Shown piece by piece: positions 44,231 through 56,481 of a DNA stretch of 64,000 bases. Position 1 is the stretch's first letter; every line of letters begins with the position of its first letter. Source of the stretch: Capitella teleta (Eukaryota; Annelida; Polychaeta; Capitellidae); NCBI GenBank assembly GCA_000328365.1, contig KB302324.1, forward strand, positions 44,762-108,761, written 5' to 3'. A program made the translations under genes and the position numbers. Under the pieces are notes generated by a model. It saw only the letters and a list, made by a program, of their open reading frames with translations, was not told the origin of the DNA and made no database searches.

Positions 44231-47200
44231 ATGGGAGCGGTGAGTCCAGCATGTTGCGATTTTTAATTGCAACTCAAAGGCCACTCTTTTTTTCGACTTG
44301 TTTTAAATGCTCGTTGTTGTGAATTATTATTTGTATGACCATATTGATGAATTCAAATGGACGATTGCTTCCCGATGACTTCAAGATTGACCATTGAATT
44401 CGAAAGGGGCGATAATCTAGTAGCCTTCTCATTATGAGTGACATGAGGCTTAGCCCCGAAATAGCGCTGTAGAGCTGGTATTTTTCGCGCTCGGGCACGG
44501 AGGAATGTTTTTCTCGCCGACCTGAAGCTCTATTATGCAATCCAATAATATATGAGGGCCTGTCAGAAAATTATGCTAAGTTAAAGATTGTTAATTGATT
44601 GTTTTGAACTAGTTAGTAGTTACCGATGATATAGCACAGATTCTCGGGCGAGGTCTGTATACCTCGCCCGACGGTAAACCGCTTCTTTTTGCGTATACTG
44701 GCAGCGAGGCTCCACACTCAGCCGATTGTATGATAAATATAGACATATTACCCGACAAATTCTTGTGTTTAAGCCCTCCAGACGTTAGTTGGTAAATTTA
44801 TGCTCCAAGAAAAAACAATATGAGCCAGTACCATCATGTCGAACTTACATTAATTAAAACCCGCAACAAAATATCACTTCGTGAAGAAGTAAACAAACGC
44901 CATTTTGCGAGTGACGTCACTCAGCGCATGCGCACTGCATTGTAAACAAGCGCACATGCTTCCCTCACCGCTCAAACTTCTCTCACGACTTTCGAATGAA
45001 AATGAATAAAATTGTCCATATACTGATTGGTGATGCACAAAATATTGCGTATTAATAATTAATACGTATTCCTTTGTGAAGACTCAGTATAAATTACGTG
45101 CGCAACTGCAAGGGAAGATAGGCCGCATGTTGAACTGCTTAGCGCGGGAAAATTGTATGCGCATGCGTGTATGTTTACTTCGCACTACGCAGGCGCAGTG
45201 CTCTGGTTTATTTATAACACGTGGAGAGCAGGTCATGTGACACAACAATCGGAAAGCGGAGAGAAACCTGTAATGTCACTTTTTTTCGTTGCGGATCCAT
45301 TTTAAGTAGGTTTATGGTACTGGTTTCGAACAAAATTTAGTACCAGCGTCTACCTGGTATGGCTCTGCAGACGCTGGTGCCTTCATAAATGTAATTACAA
45401 GCTTGGAATTCTAGAAATCGTGGTTCGCGAACTGGAGTTTAATGCGTTTACCGTACAGCGAGACCCATTGGGCTCGCTGTAGTATGTCAGCTACGGATGA
45501 TACTATTATCTATAGGGCTGGGCGGATATCCGTGTCCGATATCCGTGACAGCACGGATATTGGGGGTTTTCAGTACTATCCGTGATCCGTGTTTCAACAC
45601 GCATAGTTAAACACGGATAGTGTAAATTTTAAGTGTTTGTTTCGAGCGCACAGTGAGCGTAGCGCACAGCCATTCCGCACACAAATGCTGCTCACTGAAG
45701 CTGAGCGATGTCAATTACAAGATAACACAATGTCAACAATGCGCTAATTCTGATTTGTTTTAAATAAACACAATTCTATGCCCTTGAATGTCTTCAGCCA
45801 TCAAGCAAAAGTGAAGTAACACGCGTTGTTGGCTATCTCCTTTAGTGCTTATTTTTCAACACCGTTACACGTGACAGCGTTGACCGTTACAGCGAGCCCT
45901 ATGGGCCATAGGGCTCGCTGTAGTATGTCAGCTACTATAGACAGTAACTTAGACTAACTAAAGTATGATAGAGGATGCATCCCAAAAGTCAAATTGTATA
46001 CGTCTTTTGAATGACATACTCTTAGACATTATGCTTGCTGTTGGCTAATTCCTAGATGCATTGAATTTGAAAGGTTTAAAATCTCACTTCCTTCTCATGT
46101 TTGATTTCAGACTGGTGACATTGCAAAAGTAACTCCTATTGTTAACAATGTGAGCCGTCGAGTGAGCAGATCTTTCAGCAGTTCTCATAAAAGAAATCTT
46201 GCACTCATCTCGTTTCAAGCTATTCTGCCTGAGAAATAAATTCGTATTTTAATTTGTCTTGAATAATATTCATACTCATCGCTCAATGAATTTTCCAAAA
46301 TTTGGTCTCACGTCACTCCCAAAAGCCCTTAGAATCAATCTAAAAATGTTCCAAAATGAGAGGTCCTCTTTAAGAAATATTTCCTGAGACTGAGAGTGTG
46401 ATTTTGATTTTTTTACTGTGCTGTTATTATTTCTGAATATTTTTAATAAAAATTTTATTACCATATTTGCAGAGAAAACCAAGGTCGTTTGACAAAAGGA
46501 AGGGTTCCACACTCAGTGTGGTTAAGCTCTCCAATAAGAAGCTGAACAAGTTAGCCAAGCGGGGCAAGCTCAAGGACAAGATTGACCAGAGGTCCCTGCA
46601 TAGAGTGCTGAAAGAACGTACCGCACTCAAGAACGATGTCACACCTAAGCCGAATATTGAAGAAGAAGAGGACATTCCTCTCGAAGAAGCTGATTATGAG
46701 TACTTTGCAACACCTCAGCGAGATTTCAGCTTCCTATCAGACATCAATCTCCAGTAAGAGAAAAATCATGGAAATTTGAGATTTTATTATGATTTTATTT
46801 TTTTCCCTCTCCAGATCTGAGAAGAAAAGAAAAAGAAGGAAACCAGAGAAGGAAGATTTGAATGATTATGAACAGAAACCCAGAGGCACCCTGGGAAAAG
46901 AGAAAAGAGCGCTAAAAACCTTGCTGCCAATTAAAACAAAAGATGGTGGAGTTCAACGTAGAACCACCCAACAAGATCCTCGTGCGTTCCAGACGCGTCT
47001 CAGATTGAAATATTTCCATCAATCTCTTTTCATTTAGGCGAAGCCAATGGTCACAAAGAGGAGGAGGATGAGGAGGTAGCAGGGACAGATGAGGAGGTTG
47101 AAGAGGAGGAGGTGGAGGAGAAAGAGGAGCTGCCCCCCATGACCACAGCTCAGCTGTTTGTATATCGCAAAGAGAAATTAGCCATTTGTAAGCGACGCTT

Positions 47201-49800
47201 AGCTCTGCTGGCGGACACCATCATGGAGGACCCTGAGAGCAATGTACGTCATTTTAATTTTCATAATTTTGTTTACAATTCTGTTTTAATTTACCAGATG
47301 TCAAAACTGAAAGAAATGCGAATGATGTTGGATGAGAGCGATCCTTTGATCGCGCTGTCCGTGAAGAAACTCACGGCATTCTCCTTGCTCGAGGTCTTCA
47401 AGGATATTCTGCCCGATTATCGAATCCGTGTGGCGACTGATAAAGAAAAAGAAGGCCAGGCAAAGAAGGAAACTAAGAAGCTGCGTGAGTTTGAAGAAGG
47501 AATATTGGCCAACTACAAGGCGTATCTTGATTTCCTGGATAATATCGTTAAAGGTTTGTTAATTCACTTGTCTTCTTCTCTGCTCTTCATCTCTCTCATC
47601 TCTCATCTGCCAGGAAAAGAAGAGAAACACCAAGATCGGAGAAAACGGAGACATGAGAAGATGAAGAAGTCTTCATGTCAATTGTTTTACACTCCGCAAG
47701 CTAAGCGTGTATGTTACATAATCTGCATTCTCAGTCTCCTTGTAATTATTTCTGGTCTTTGCTCACTGAACAGCAACTCGTCATGGTGGCTTTGAAGTGT
47801 TTGTGTGAACTGATGGTGGCGCACCCTCACTTTAACTTTAGGACCAACATCATTGCTCTTGTCATTCCCTTCGCTTGTAAATTCAATCCGGAGGTATGAA
47901 AAAAAAAAGAGAAGAATCCAAGTTGAAAGCAGATTAATTTTTTTTCTCTCTTCCTGGTTTAAGCTTTCAAACCTAGTATGCGAGTACGTCAGGAAAATAT
48001 TCAAGAGCGACAAGTCGGGAGAGAGTTCTTTAGAGGTAATGAAGGCAAACCACTCTGCAGATATGTGATCATATGTCTGATTACTTTTGTTTTATTTCTG
48101 CTAGATTGCTCGTTTGATCGGCCGTGTTGTCAAAGTTACCAAGTTTCGTGTCAGCGAAAGAGTTCTAGAAACTTTCTTATCACTGAAAATTAAGGAGATA
48201 AACAAAGAGCATATGAGCAAGCAGGACGCAGCTAAGAAGAGAGACGCCATTCGGAGAATGTCGAGGAAAGACAAGAAAGATAAAAAACACATGATTCACT
48301 TGGAGAAAGAATTGGAAGATGTCGCCTTGGAGAAAAGCAGAGAGCAACGAGTGAAGCTGGTTCGTTTGTGTTGTGTATCTTAAGACAACCTGTCCTACTT
48401 TTCCTTCTCCTGCAGCATACTCAGATTGTCAGCATAATTTTTTTGACCTACTTCCGAATTCTGAAGTTTGCTCGCAATTCTAAACTGCTGTCCACTGTGT
48501 TAGCTGGTCTTGCAAAGTCAGTTGATTTGGCTAAAGTTTTGTTTTGTTATGAAGTAATTTTCTCTTATAGATTTGCACATTTTATCAACGTGGATTTCTT
48601 TGATGATTTGTTTTCTGTCCTGAAGGAACTTGTGATTTCTGGGGTGAGTTTCTTAGTGGGATTACGCTCAATATCTCCATCATTGCTATCGTAATCGTAG
48701 ACGCTGACCAATACAGAGAGTTTGAACTGCATCCAGACAGCCTTCACCATTCTCAGTGGTCAGGGTTCAGCTTTGAATATTGACCCTCTCATGTTCTACA
48801 CGCATCTTTACAATGTCCTCTTGCGTCTCAATGCAAGTCAGTACTGTGTCTGATTCACTGCCGTTCATTTTGGCAGCCAATTTCTGATCTCTTGTGCTGT
48901 AATTCTGTGACAATCCCTCAAAAACATAGATTTTTTATCTTTTTGACTCAGGTGAATCGAGCCAGGATGTTTCAATTGCCCTCGAGTGCTTGGACATCAT
49001 GTTCAACCAACGCAGAAAACAGGTGGGGGGTCTTCATACATTGATGTAACTTTTAGCAAGAGTTTTTCTTTGAAGGTGTCCATGCCACGCACCCTGGCTT
49101 TCATGAAGCGTTTGGGAATACTGAGTCTGCAAATGCAGTCAAATGGAGCCTTGGGAATGCTGGCTGCTGTGAGGAACATACTATTGGTAGGCAACAAGTT
49201 CTGCTTTTGCTAGTGAAAGTCATTTTATTTTTGCAGAATATTCCTCGGTCTGAAGTGCTGTTGGACACAGAGTGCGAGGGTAGTGGGAGTTACATGCCTG
49301 ATTTGGATGAACCCGAGTACTGCAATGCGCACAACACGGCTCTTTATGAACTGCATGCCATGCGGCGCCACTATCACCCGGTTGTGAGACAGTACAGCGA
49401 TCATGTCTTAGGGGGCGCTCCGAGTGAAGGCAGGAGGGCCCTCAATCTTGATCTCTCTCGCAAGTATGTCTGCTGAGAATTGTTAAATGTCGAAATGCTA
49501 CGTTTTAAAATGATAGGGCAGCAACGGAGCTGTTTCAGAAGTATGATGCTAGTGATATGACCTTCACCCCTGTTATCTCAGAGAAGCCGAAACAGATAAA
49601 GCAGAAGGTGAATTTGTTGATTGTTGGGGTTAAACATCAATTTCATATTTTTTATTTTCATTCAGGGGCCCATGTACCCTCAGGGCGTCTTTCCAGAGTT
49701 CAAGTTGGACTCGGAACGTATCCAAGCTTCACTAACAGATGCAGACTTTGATGATGTTGATTTCTCCTCTTATAAGAAGCGAAGAAAAACTCAATCTTGA
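44231..49800 (+). CDS. NOC3L: NOC3L, nucleolar complex protein 3
   Basis: Seventeen exons join in phase to give 795 aa (human about 800): 44231-44239, 46473-46753, 46815-46981, 47038-47243, 47298-47553, 47614-47708, 47774-47893, 47964-48035, 48105-48359, 48416-48516, 48571-48643, 48719-48836, 48952-49022, 49076-49186, 49237-49463, 49517-49607, 49666-49800. The N-terminus is basic with a long acidic run (about 175-210). The NOC3 domain shows [36 protein letters not shown] and [18 protein letters not shown]. The CBF/MAK21-type C-terminal domain shows [33 protein letters not shown] and [20 protein letters not shown]. The protein works with NOC2 in assembly and export of 60S pre-ribosomes. The first coding exon, ATGGGAGCG, is only three codons and is inferred; all others are firm. 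AATAAA lies at 49822. Confidence 0.92.
44632..45492. mobile_element. 861-bp hairpin-ended element in NOC3L intron 1
   Basis: The element is flanked by ACCGATGATA (44622-44631) and ACGGATGATA (45493-45502), a 10-bp target duplication with one mismatch. It starts TAGCACAGATTCTCGGGCGA and ends TGTAGTATGTCAGCT. The left end holds a perfect hairpin TCGGGCGAGGT/ACCTCGCCCGA; the right end holds CAGCGAGACCC/GGGCTCGCTG. The termini are not inverted repeats of each other. There is no ORF of note. The interior contains GCGCATGCGCAC (NRF-1-like) near 44935. A 60-bp derivative lies at 28269-28328. Confidence 0.7.
45510..45945. mobile_element. composite repeat ending in a perfect palindrome
   Basis: Starts TATAGGGCTGGGCGGATATCC, with dense CCGTG/CACGG inverted words. 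It closes with the palindrome CAGCGAGCCCTATGG-G-CCATAGGGCTCGCTG (about 45891-45921) and then TGTAGTATGTCAGCT, the same right terminus as the element just upstream. The TAGGGCTGGGC end suggests a hAT-type insertion abutting or inside a further copy of the hairpin-ended family. No left partner terminus or duplication was found. Confidence 0.45.
45964..46369 (-). mobile_element. TTAA-type MITE, family B, copy 2 (truncated)
   Basis: Reverse-oriented relative of the element at 21259-21697. Its intact end AGAGGTCCTCT is followed by TTAA at 46370-46373; the other end is lost near 45964. It lies about 100 bases before NOC3L exon 2, inside intron 1. Confidence 0.65.
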
Positions 49801-49827
49801 TTATAATCGTTATTTGCGCAAAATAAA

Positions 49828-50359
49828 ACTCTGCAAATGAGTCTGTCTCTGATTTTTGAACAATGGTACATCATGTATAGTGGCTGTCCAGTTTCCCATT
49901 CCTAGCATTATTGCTTGAAATTAGGGTTTTGGGTTTCTGAGGATGCAGGACAGTGTGCCTTGTATTCCAGTCTACTAGTATATTATTGGAATTGTTTCCT
50001 GTGTGTTTATTTTGGGGTTCATTCTCTGGTGATTCCTTCTTAACAGCAAAGGTGTTTTAGACAGAGGTCCTCAATGCACTTGCATATTTATTTTGCCAAT
50101 GGCCACACTCAGTTCTAGATCAAGTCTGGTCTTTATGTTATTTGTCCGTTGTGATTGCAAGTCTGCGATAAGCTTGTCGTGGCGGCGTGTTTTTCTATAA
50201 TATTGGTTTTAATTATATGACGTACTTGCTGTAATCACGATTGTTCACACCTTGTGGTATGGAGATCACGAAAATGAATTACCGGTATTGAATCATAATT
50301 AAAGGTGAAACACTGGCCCGCACATAAATAGATCTGTTCGCTGAAGCGTACCAGGTGAA
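49828..50359. other. 3' flank of NOC3L
   Basis: Non-coding sequence after the AATAAA at 49822. Nothing else recognised. Confidence 0.4.
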
Positions 50360-50363
50360 TTAA

Positions 50364-51068
50364 AGGGATGGGGAACTAAATTTTAAGTGATGTTCTATTG
50401 ACTCATAGCACCAATTGATAGCATTCCGTGCCAAAAACACCATGCCTAGATGCAAGCGTAAGGAAATAATGCATTCCGAATATCGGGGTTAGCATTGCGC
50501 CTATGGGAGAATGGCTTCCATTGCGAAGTATAGGAGGCAAACGTCAGCTGATGGCTTGGTTTGGCTGATGGCTGATTGGTCCCGTTCCCCTCGTGAAGCT
50601 ATCGATTTCAGCCAATCAGAGCAGATCATCTTCTCCATAAAAGGACATCTCTGTTGTTTACGAAACGAAAGCGCATGCGTGGTGCACTCTGGCTGACCTT
50701 TTTACTGTTTCAGGATGAGAAACATGGTAGGTGTCCTAGAAAATCGCTTGTTAAAATAAGAAAAATAGCGAAAAATACTTTTTTTTCGCGCCTGACTGGT
50801 GGCAAAATGATTATTCTATCTATTTCCGAAAAGAAAATAAAAAAAATATCCAGGGGTTTAGTCGCAGGACACGCTGATATGACGAGGCCCATTGTAAAAG
50901 ATGGGGAACTCGGTGTTTCATCACAGCGACTGACGTCACACCTAGTTAGCAATATATCTCCCGTGAAATCGTTAGCGATGATATTTCTTGTGTGGGCCAG
51001 GCATAGGAATCATTTTTGGTGCATCAAATAACGACCCAAAGTCCATTTTTAACCAGTTCTCCCTCCCT
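50364..51068 (+). mobile_element. TTAA-type MITE, family A, copy 2 (uninterrupted)
   Basis: The 705-bp copy is bordered by TTAA on both sides (50360-50363 and 51069-51072). Its ends are AGGGATGGGGAAC and GTTCTCCCTCCCT. It is the reverse complement of the copy at 6201-7947 and carries the empty TTAA site where that copy has its insert. The 125-codon open frame (50654-51031) is not supported as a gene. Confidence 0.85.
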
Positions 51069-51072
51069 TTAA

Positions 51073-52176
51073 AGTGCATAATCATGCATAATGACGGATT
51101 GAACAAATTGCGATAAATGTCGCTGTATGCCAGTGTATGGGTACGTGTGCATCGCATTGAAGAATGCGCACCAACATCAACGGCTTTAGAGGCCTTGTCC
51201 GGAATCCTGCGCAGGATGAAATTATCAAGTTAAAAAAAAAAAATAAAATAAAAAAACATAAAAAAACATAAAAATAAAATCTATGAAATCATTTCTGACC
51301 AAAGAAAGATGAATAATATCAGAAGACGGCTCCTCATACACCGGTCTCTGAGGCTTCGGGTTAACTCAATCGACGCCTTGGACTAAGGCCAACGTGAATA
51401 CAACGTCATCATGTGGCTGATGGTCGTGTACGGTGCCCTTGGGAAAAGTTGTAAGATGAAAGAAATATCCACAATGTACGGTGGATACACGAACACGCGA
51501 AGTTAAATCTCTCAGTAAAAAAAATTGCACGTCTGTCGTGACAATCGTATGGATGTGGAATACGGATGAGGAATCGAGGGATCTCTCCGCGAATCTCATG
51601 TCTGGGGCCTGGAGTATTAATATCTGTTATATTTGATATCAGTTGTAAATGATGTTATTATATTTAAATGACTGGAATGTGTACTAAATTAGGCACACTC
51701 GAGCCACTGATGCATCCGATGCATCCAATGCATTACCTAGCTCCTATATTGGACCTCCAGAGAAATATCGTCGTCCCTCTTCTCAGCAACAGGCATCAGA
51801 TAGTGACAGATACAAAGGTGGCATGAGCCCTCCTTCAAGTACAGTACGTTACTGACTTGTATGTTCAATTACAACTTGATTCACTGATTCCAAATGACAA
51901 AAAAAAATGTGAAAGTAAGAGCCCCAATGCAGTGATCCGGGTTACTGCATGTATCACAGATGGTGAACAGGATCGAAACACATGTACTAGGGGTAACTAG
52001 GTTACTAGCTCCTGAAGTACCCGGAATCACAACGAACATTAAAACCAAAATCATAACGCACCCTTAAGCCCCGCCCATCGCAAGGCGGTGGCCAGTCTCA
52101 TTCACAGGATCAGAATAAAGCTTCGCGACAGCGCTATTCACAATCCGTTCATAGACGTGGTTCACAAGTCGTCAAC
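51073..52176. other. intergenic DNA before AIFM2
   Basis: A-rich stretch at 51228-51290, then unremarkable sequence. The last 100 bases before 52177 include CCCCGCCCAT (GC-box-like, near 52070), which could belong to the AIFM2 promoter. No gene was recognised. Confidence 0.4.
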
Positions 52177-55100
52177 ATGGGTTCTGGTTCATCCAGCGCT
52201 ATTCCCAAAGACCAGCATGTCGTGGTGGTCGGCGCTGGCTACGGAGGCAGCCAGCTGGCTACAGATTTACAGAAGGGCAAATGCTCCTTCAGCCTCATAG
52301 ATCCTCAGGAATTCATGCACCATTGCGTCGCCAGTGTCCGCACAGTGGTCAACACAGGTGCGTGGTTGCATTATGTTGCTTACAGGTAATCAGTGCTACA
52401 GGTGTATGGGCTAGTGGTCACTGAAGACCCGAAGCCGCCAACCTTGACTCGGCTTGAGTCCTTGGATAAAAGACTTTATTACCTTCTAACACATAAACAT
52501 TCAGTTGTCTCAGGGTTCCGATGTGAAATAAGCCGAGCTTTTTTTGGACTTTTGACTTTTTAACTTGCCTACTCTACCCTTGATGAAGCAACATTCTTCT
52601 TATCGCTATTCACCTGTCATGAGGTTGTCTGATTTGTGTTTATTGCCCTAAATTGCTCTGAAGTGGTGTCTATTTGATTAGTGTACTCGCAACTTTTGCG
52701 TGGATTATATGTGTCACAAGGGACCCTAAAGCGCAGGTTTGTGCATCATGTGAACCTGCTTTCAAAAAGGAACCCATTGACACAAAATTTGCCCAGATTA
52801 GAGACATTGAGTGAATCAGCAGCACCTTGCGGTTGCGCTGACCAGTTTAGTTACCAACTGTTCACAGTCCAGTTTAACTGGATTACTTATGCATTTTCTA
52901 TCAATGATTACATCAGTTGATCAGGAGTGAGCAGGTCAATGACAGCGCTGAGCAGTTCGGTTATTGAAGCACTCGCTGGAAACGCACCGACCCGTGTCAA
53001 GGCTGAGATCTACAAACGTCTTAAAGACGTCGGTCCGCTGCTATACCGCTGCTCGGAATAGCAGCGGACCGACCAACGAAACTTGTCACCAGAGGCTTTG
53101 GCAGAGGGGCACATCCCTCGTAGTACCCTAAAGCGTGGAGGTGGGCTCGCTCTCATCCATGCATCTTCTATCGTCACAAAACCTCTACGCAAGATTTTAT
53201 CTAATTCCTTCGCATAGGCNNNNNNNNNNNNNNNNNNNNNNNNNNNNNNNNNNNNNNNNNNNNNNNNNNATGTGACTGATGCAACACATGTCAATGGTCA
53301 CACAATCGACCTAATCATGAGCCTTACCCACGAACACCTAAGCATCAAGGTGATCGATGTCGACAGGTCTGTGACATCCGACCATTTCGGCGTTGTGTTC
53401 ACCATTAACTGCCCAAAGCCCGCTCGAGAAAAACAAAAACTGAAATTGCGGAAGTGGAAAAACGTGAACATCAGTGCCCTCGATGAGACCATTGCATCCC
53501 ATATTCCTGCAATCGAGAGCGCACAGGATCCATTCGCCGCATATAACAACTGCTTGACTCAAGTTGTTGATGAATTCGCGCCTGAAACAACCATCGAGGT
53601 GACCAAAAGAACTGATACCCCATGGTACAACGCAGAGCTACGTCATCTAAAGACTGAGTGCAGGCGCTTAGAAAGGAAATGGCGACGCACACAGCTGAAA
53701 ATCGACCAGGAGATCTATTGAAAAAAATGCCGGTGTCTGCGGAGACTTCGAGACCGCACTAAAATGACCTATATATCATCAAAGCTACAGAATGCCACTT
53801 CCACCAAAGACACGTACAACATCTTGAATCAGCTCCTGCACAAACAGTCCTCCTCACCACTCCCACGGCATGACGACGAAATCGAACTGGCAGAAACGTT
53901 TTCCAGTTTTTTCAGTGAAAAGATCGAACGTGTGAGAGGTGCGATTGGTGCTCATCCTGATCCTGATGTTACAATCGAACATCATTTGAGCACTGAAATC
54001 ACTCCTCTGACCTCTTTCAGTCCAGTTTCGCGGGACTAGATCTCTAAGACGTTATCTTCCACAACCCCCAAGTCCTGCAATCTAGACCCGATTCCAACGG
54101 CACTGCTCAGGAAGTGCCCATCAGCTGTGCCCCTGCTTTGCTTCACAATCAACTGGTCGCGAATTCCACCATGCCAGACAGCCACAAGACCGCTCACTTG
54201 CGACCTCGCCTGAAAAAAACTTCCCTTGACCATGATCAGCTGAAAAACTATAGGCCGTATCTAACCTCTCCTTTATTTCCAAAATGACGGAAAAAGCTAT
54301 AGTTGCTCAGCTCAAAGACTATTGCTTCGTCAACAACATCGATGTCCAAATGCAATCTGCATACAGAGCAGGACACTCAACAGAGACTGCCATGGTGCGC
54401 GTCCAGAACGACCTGTTGGATGCTGTGGACAGGGACGGCGGTGCAATACTTGTACTGCTTGACCTCTCCGCAGCGTTCGACACGCTTGACCATCCGCTCA
54501 TTCTGCATGCTCTCAAGTACAACATCGGTGTGACTGATTCAACCCTCAAGTGGTTTGAATCGTACCTCACAAACAGGAAACAGCTTGTGCCAATCGGCAG
54601 CCAAACATCGGATACAAAGAATCTTGTGTACGGAGTTCCACAAGGCTCCGTGTTGGGGCCCATCCTCTTCACGATGTACACCCGCCCTCTCAGCAACATC
54701 ATCTCGAACTGTGGCATGAACCACCACCTCTACGCTGATGACACCCAGCTGTACATTGCAGTCAACGTTCGCTCGCAAACATCAATGTCTTCAGTGAAAG
54801 AAAGCATTCAGGAATGCTGCAACCAAGTTCACCGTTGGATGACCTGCCAACTTTCTCAAAGTCAATGAAGAGAAAACCGAGGTACTTGTCATCACGAAAC
54901 CCTCGCTGACTGAGATCGCACCCTCTTCGTTCAACATCATCGGAGAGACAATCACATCTAGTGCATCAGTCAGGAATCTTGGAGTCATGCTCGATAACAA
55001 GTTAAGCATGACCGATCAAGTGAGAAACATCTGCCAAAAGTCATTCTTCCATCTCCACACGATTCGTAAGATCCGAAATTTCATCACTGAAGACGCCGCT

Positions 55101-56415
55101 CGACAACTTGTTCACGCCAATGTTATGAGCTACATTGACTACTGTAACGCTTTGCTAGCAGGATCTCCATCTTACCTGATCGACAGACTCCAGCACATAC
55201 TGTGCAGCCCGCCTAGTGAAATGTGCAGATAGACACTCGCCATCCCTCCCTCTGCTGAAAGAACTACATTGGCTACCCATTAAGTTTCGAATATGTTCAA
55301 AATTAATGTCATTACTTTTAAAGCCCTGCGTGGCTTAGCACCACCATATATCTGCTCCCTCATCAATGTTTATACACCTGCTCGCTCCCTTCGATCATCA
55401 AACTTCACATTGTTGTCTGTACCTAAATTTCATCTTCAATCATATGGCTACCGAACATTCGCCCATCAAGCACCCATCCTTTGGAACTGATTACCTTCCA
55501 ACCTACAGAACCAGCAATCGCTTGATGCTTTTAAAGCCCAACTTAAGACTTACTATTTTAACATTGCATTTTCTAGTATTTAATGATTTTCCTTTTTACC
55601 TCTGTTTGTACAGCGCATTTGAATGTTCTTTGATATTGCTGAAAATGCGTTTTAAATGAAATTAAATGAAATGGAATGAAATGAAATGAAACTCTTATAT
55701 TTCTACTCAGAAGCAATAACTAGTATGTGCATTATGTGCATGTAAGTATTCTCTGCTTAATGTCTGTTTTAGTTCTACGGAGGGTCTTCTATCAGTTATA
55801 TACTACATACATGTATAAACAAATTGTATATACTAGTATCGCACCGTAGACCGAATGCGCTTAAAATAGGGTATTGCATCACTCACATTCATTAATATGT
55901 CGACCCCCCCTATAAGCTTAAATGGGAATGCACTCAAATGGACTAAGTGTGCTGGTGATCGGAAGTGCTTTAACGGATTATTAAAATAAATGTATTTATA
56001 GGTACAGCCAACACACCTGTATGCAACGCACACAGAGAAACGCGTTAACAAGCGATCGAGATGATTGTACCTTGAACATGAACAAGTCAATGCTCTCTGT
56101 CTCTGATAGTTCCAACACTCGTAGCAAAGCTGCCTGCTCATGAGCAGGGATGGGACGATCCCTTCCCGTGCTCATCGGTGTTGGCGATCATAGATATGGA
56201 GACGAGCTTCTTCGTATTATCTATATACAAGATAAGACATCGCGCTCATGAAAAGTCGTTCTTACACTCGCCAACCGTCGCCATAGCAATTAACCCTTTT
56301 ATTCGTCCACTGGATTATCGCAGAATCCGATTTCGGCAAAACCAAAAACGCTCAAATTTTGCACAAACTAATAATCTTTCAACAAGAGTGGATGGACCTG
56401 GTTTTATCTTTTATC

Positions 56416-56481
<66 letters not shown>

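Noticed and set aside
50654-51031. 125-codon ORF, similar to the minus-strand ORF at 6408-6617
   Set aside because: Both lie in copies of the same TTAA MITE; similarity reflects shared repeat DNA. Only part of the frame is shared and no domain is seen.
54319-54717. 132-codon minus-strand ORF
   Set aside because: Antisense shadow of the LINE reverse transcriptase.
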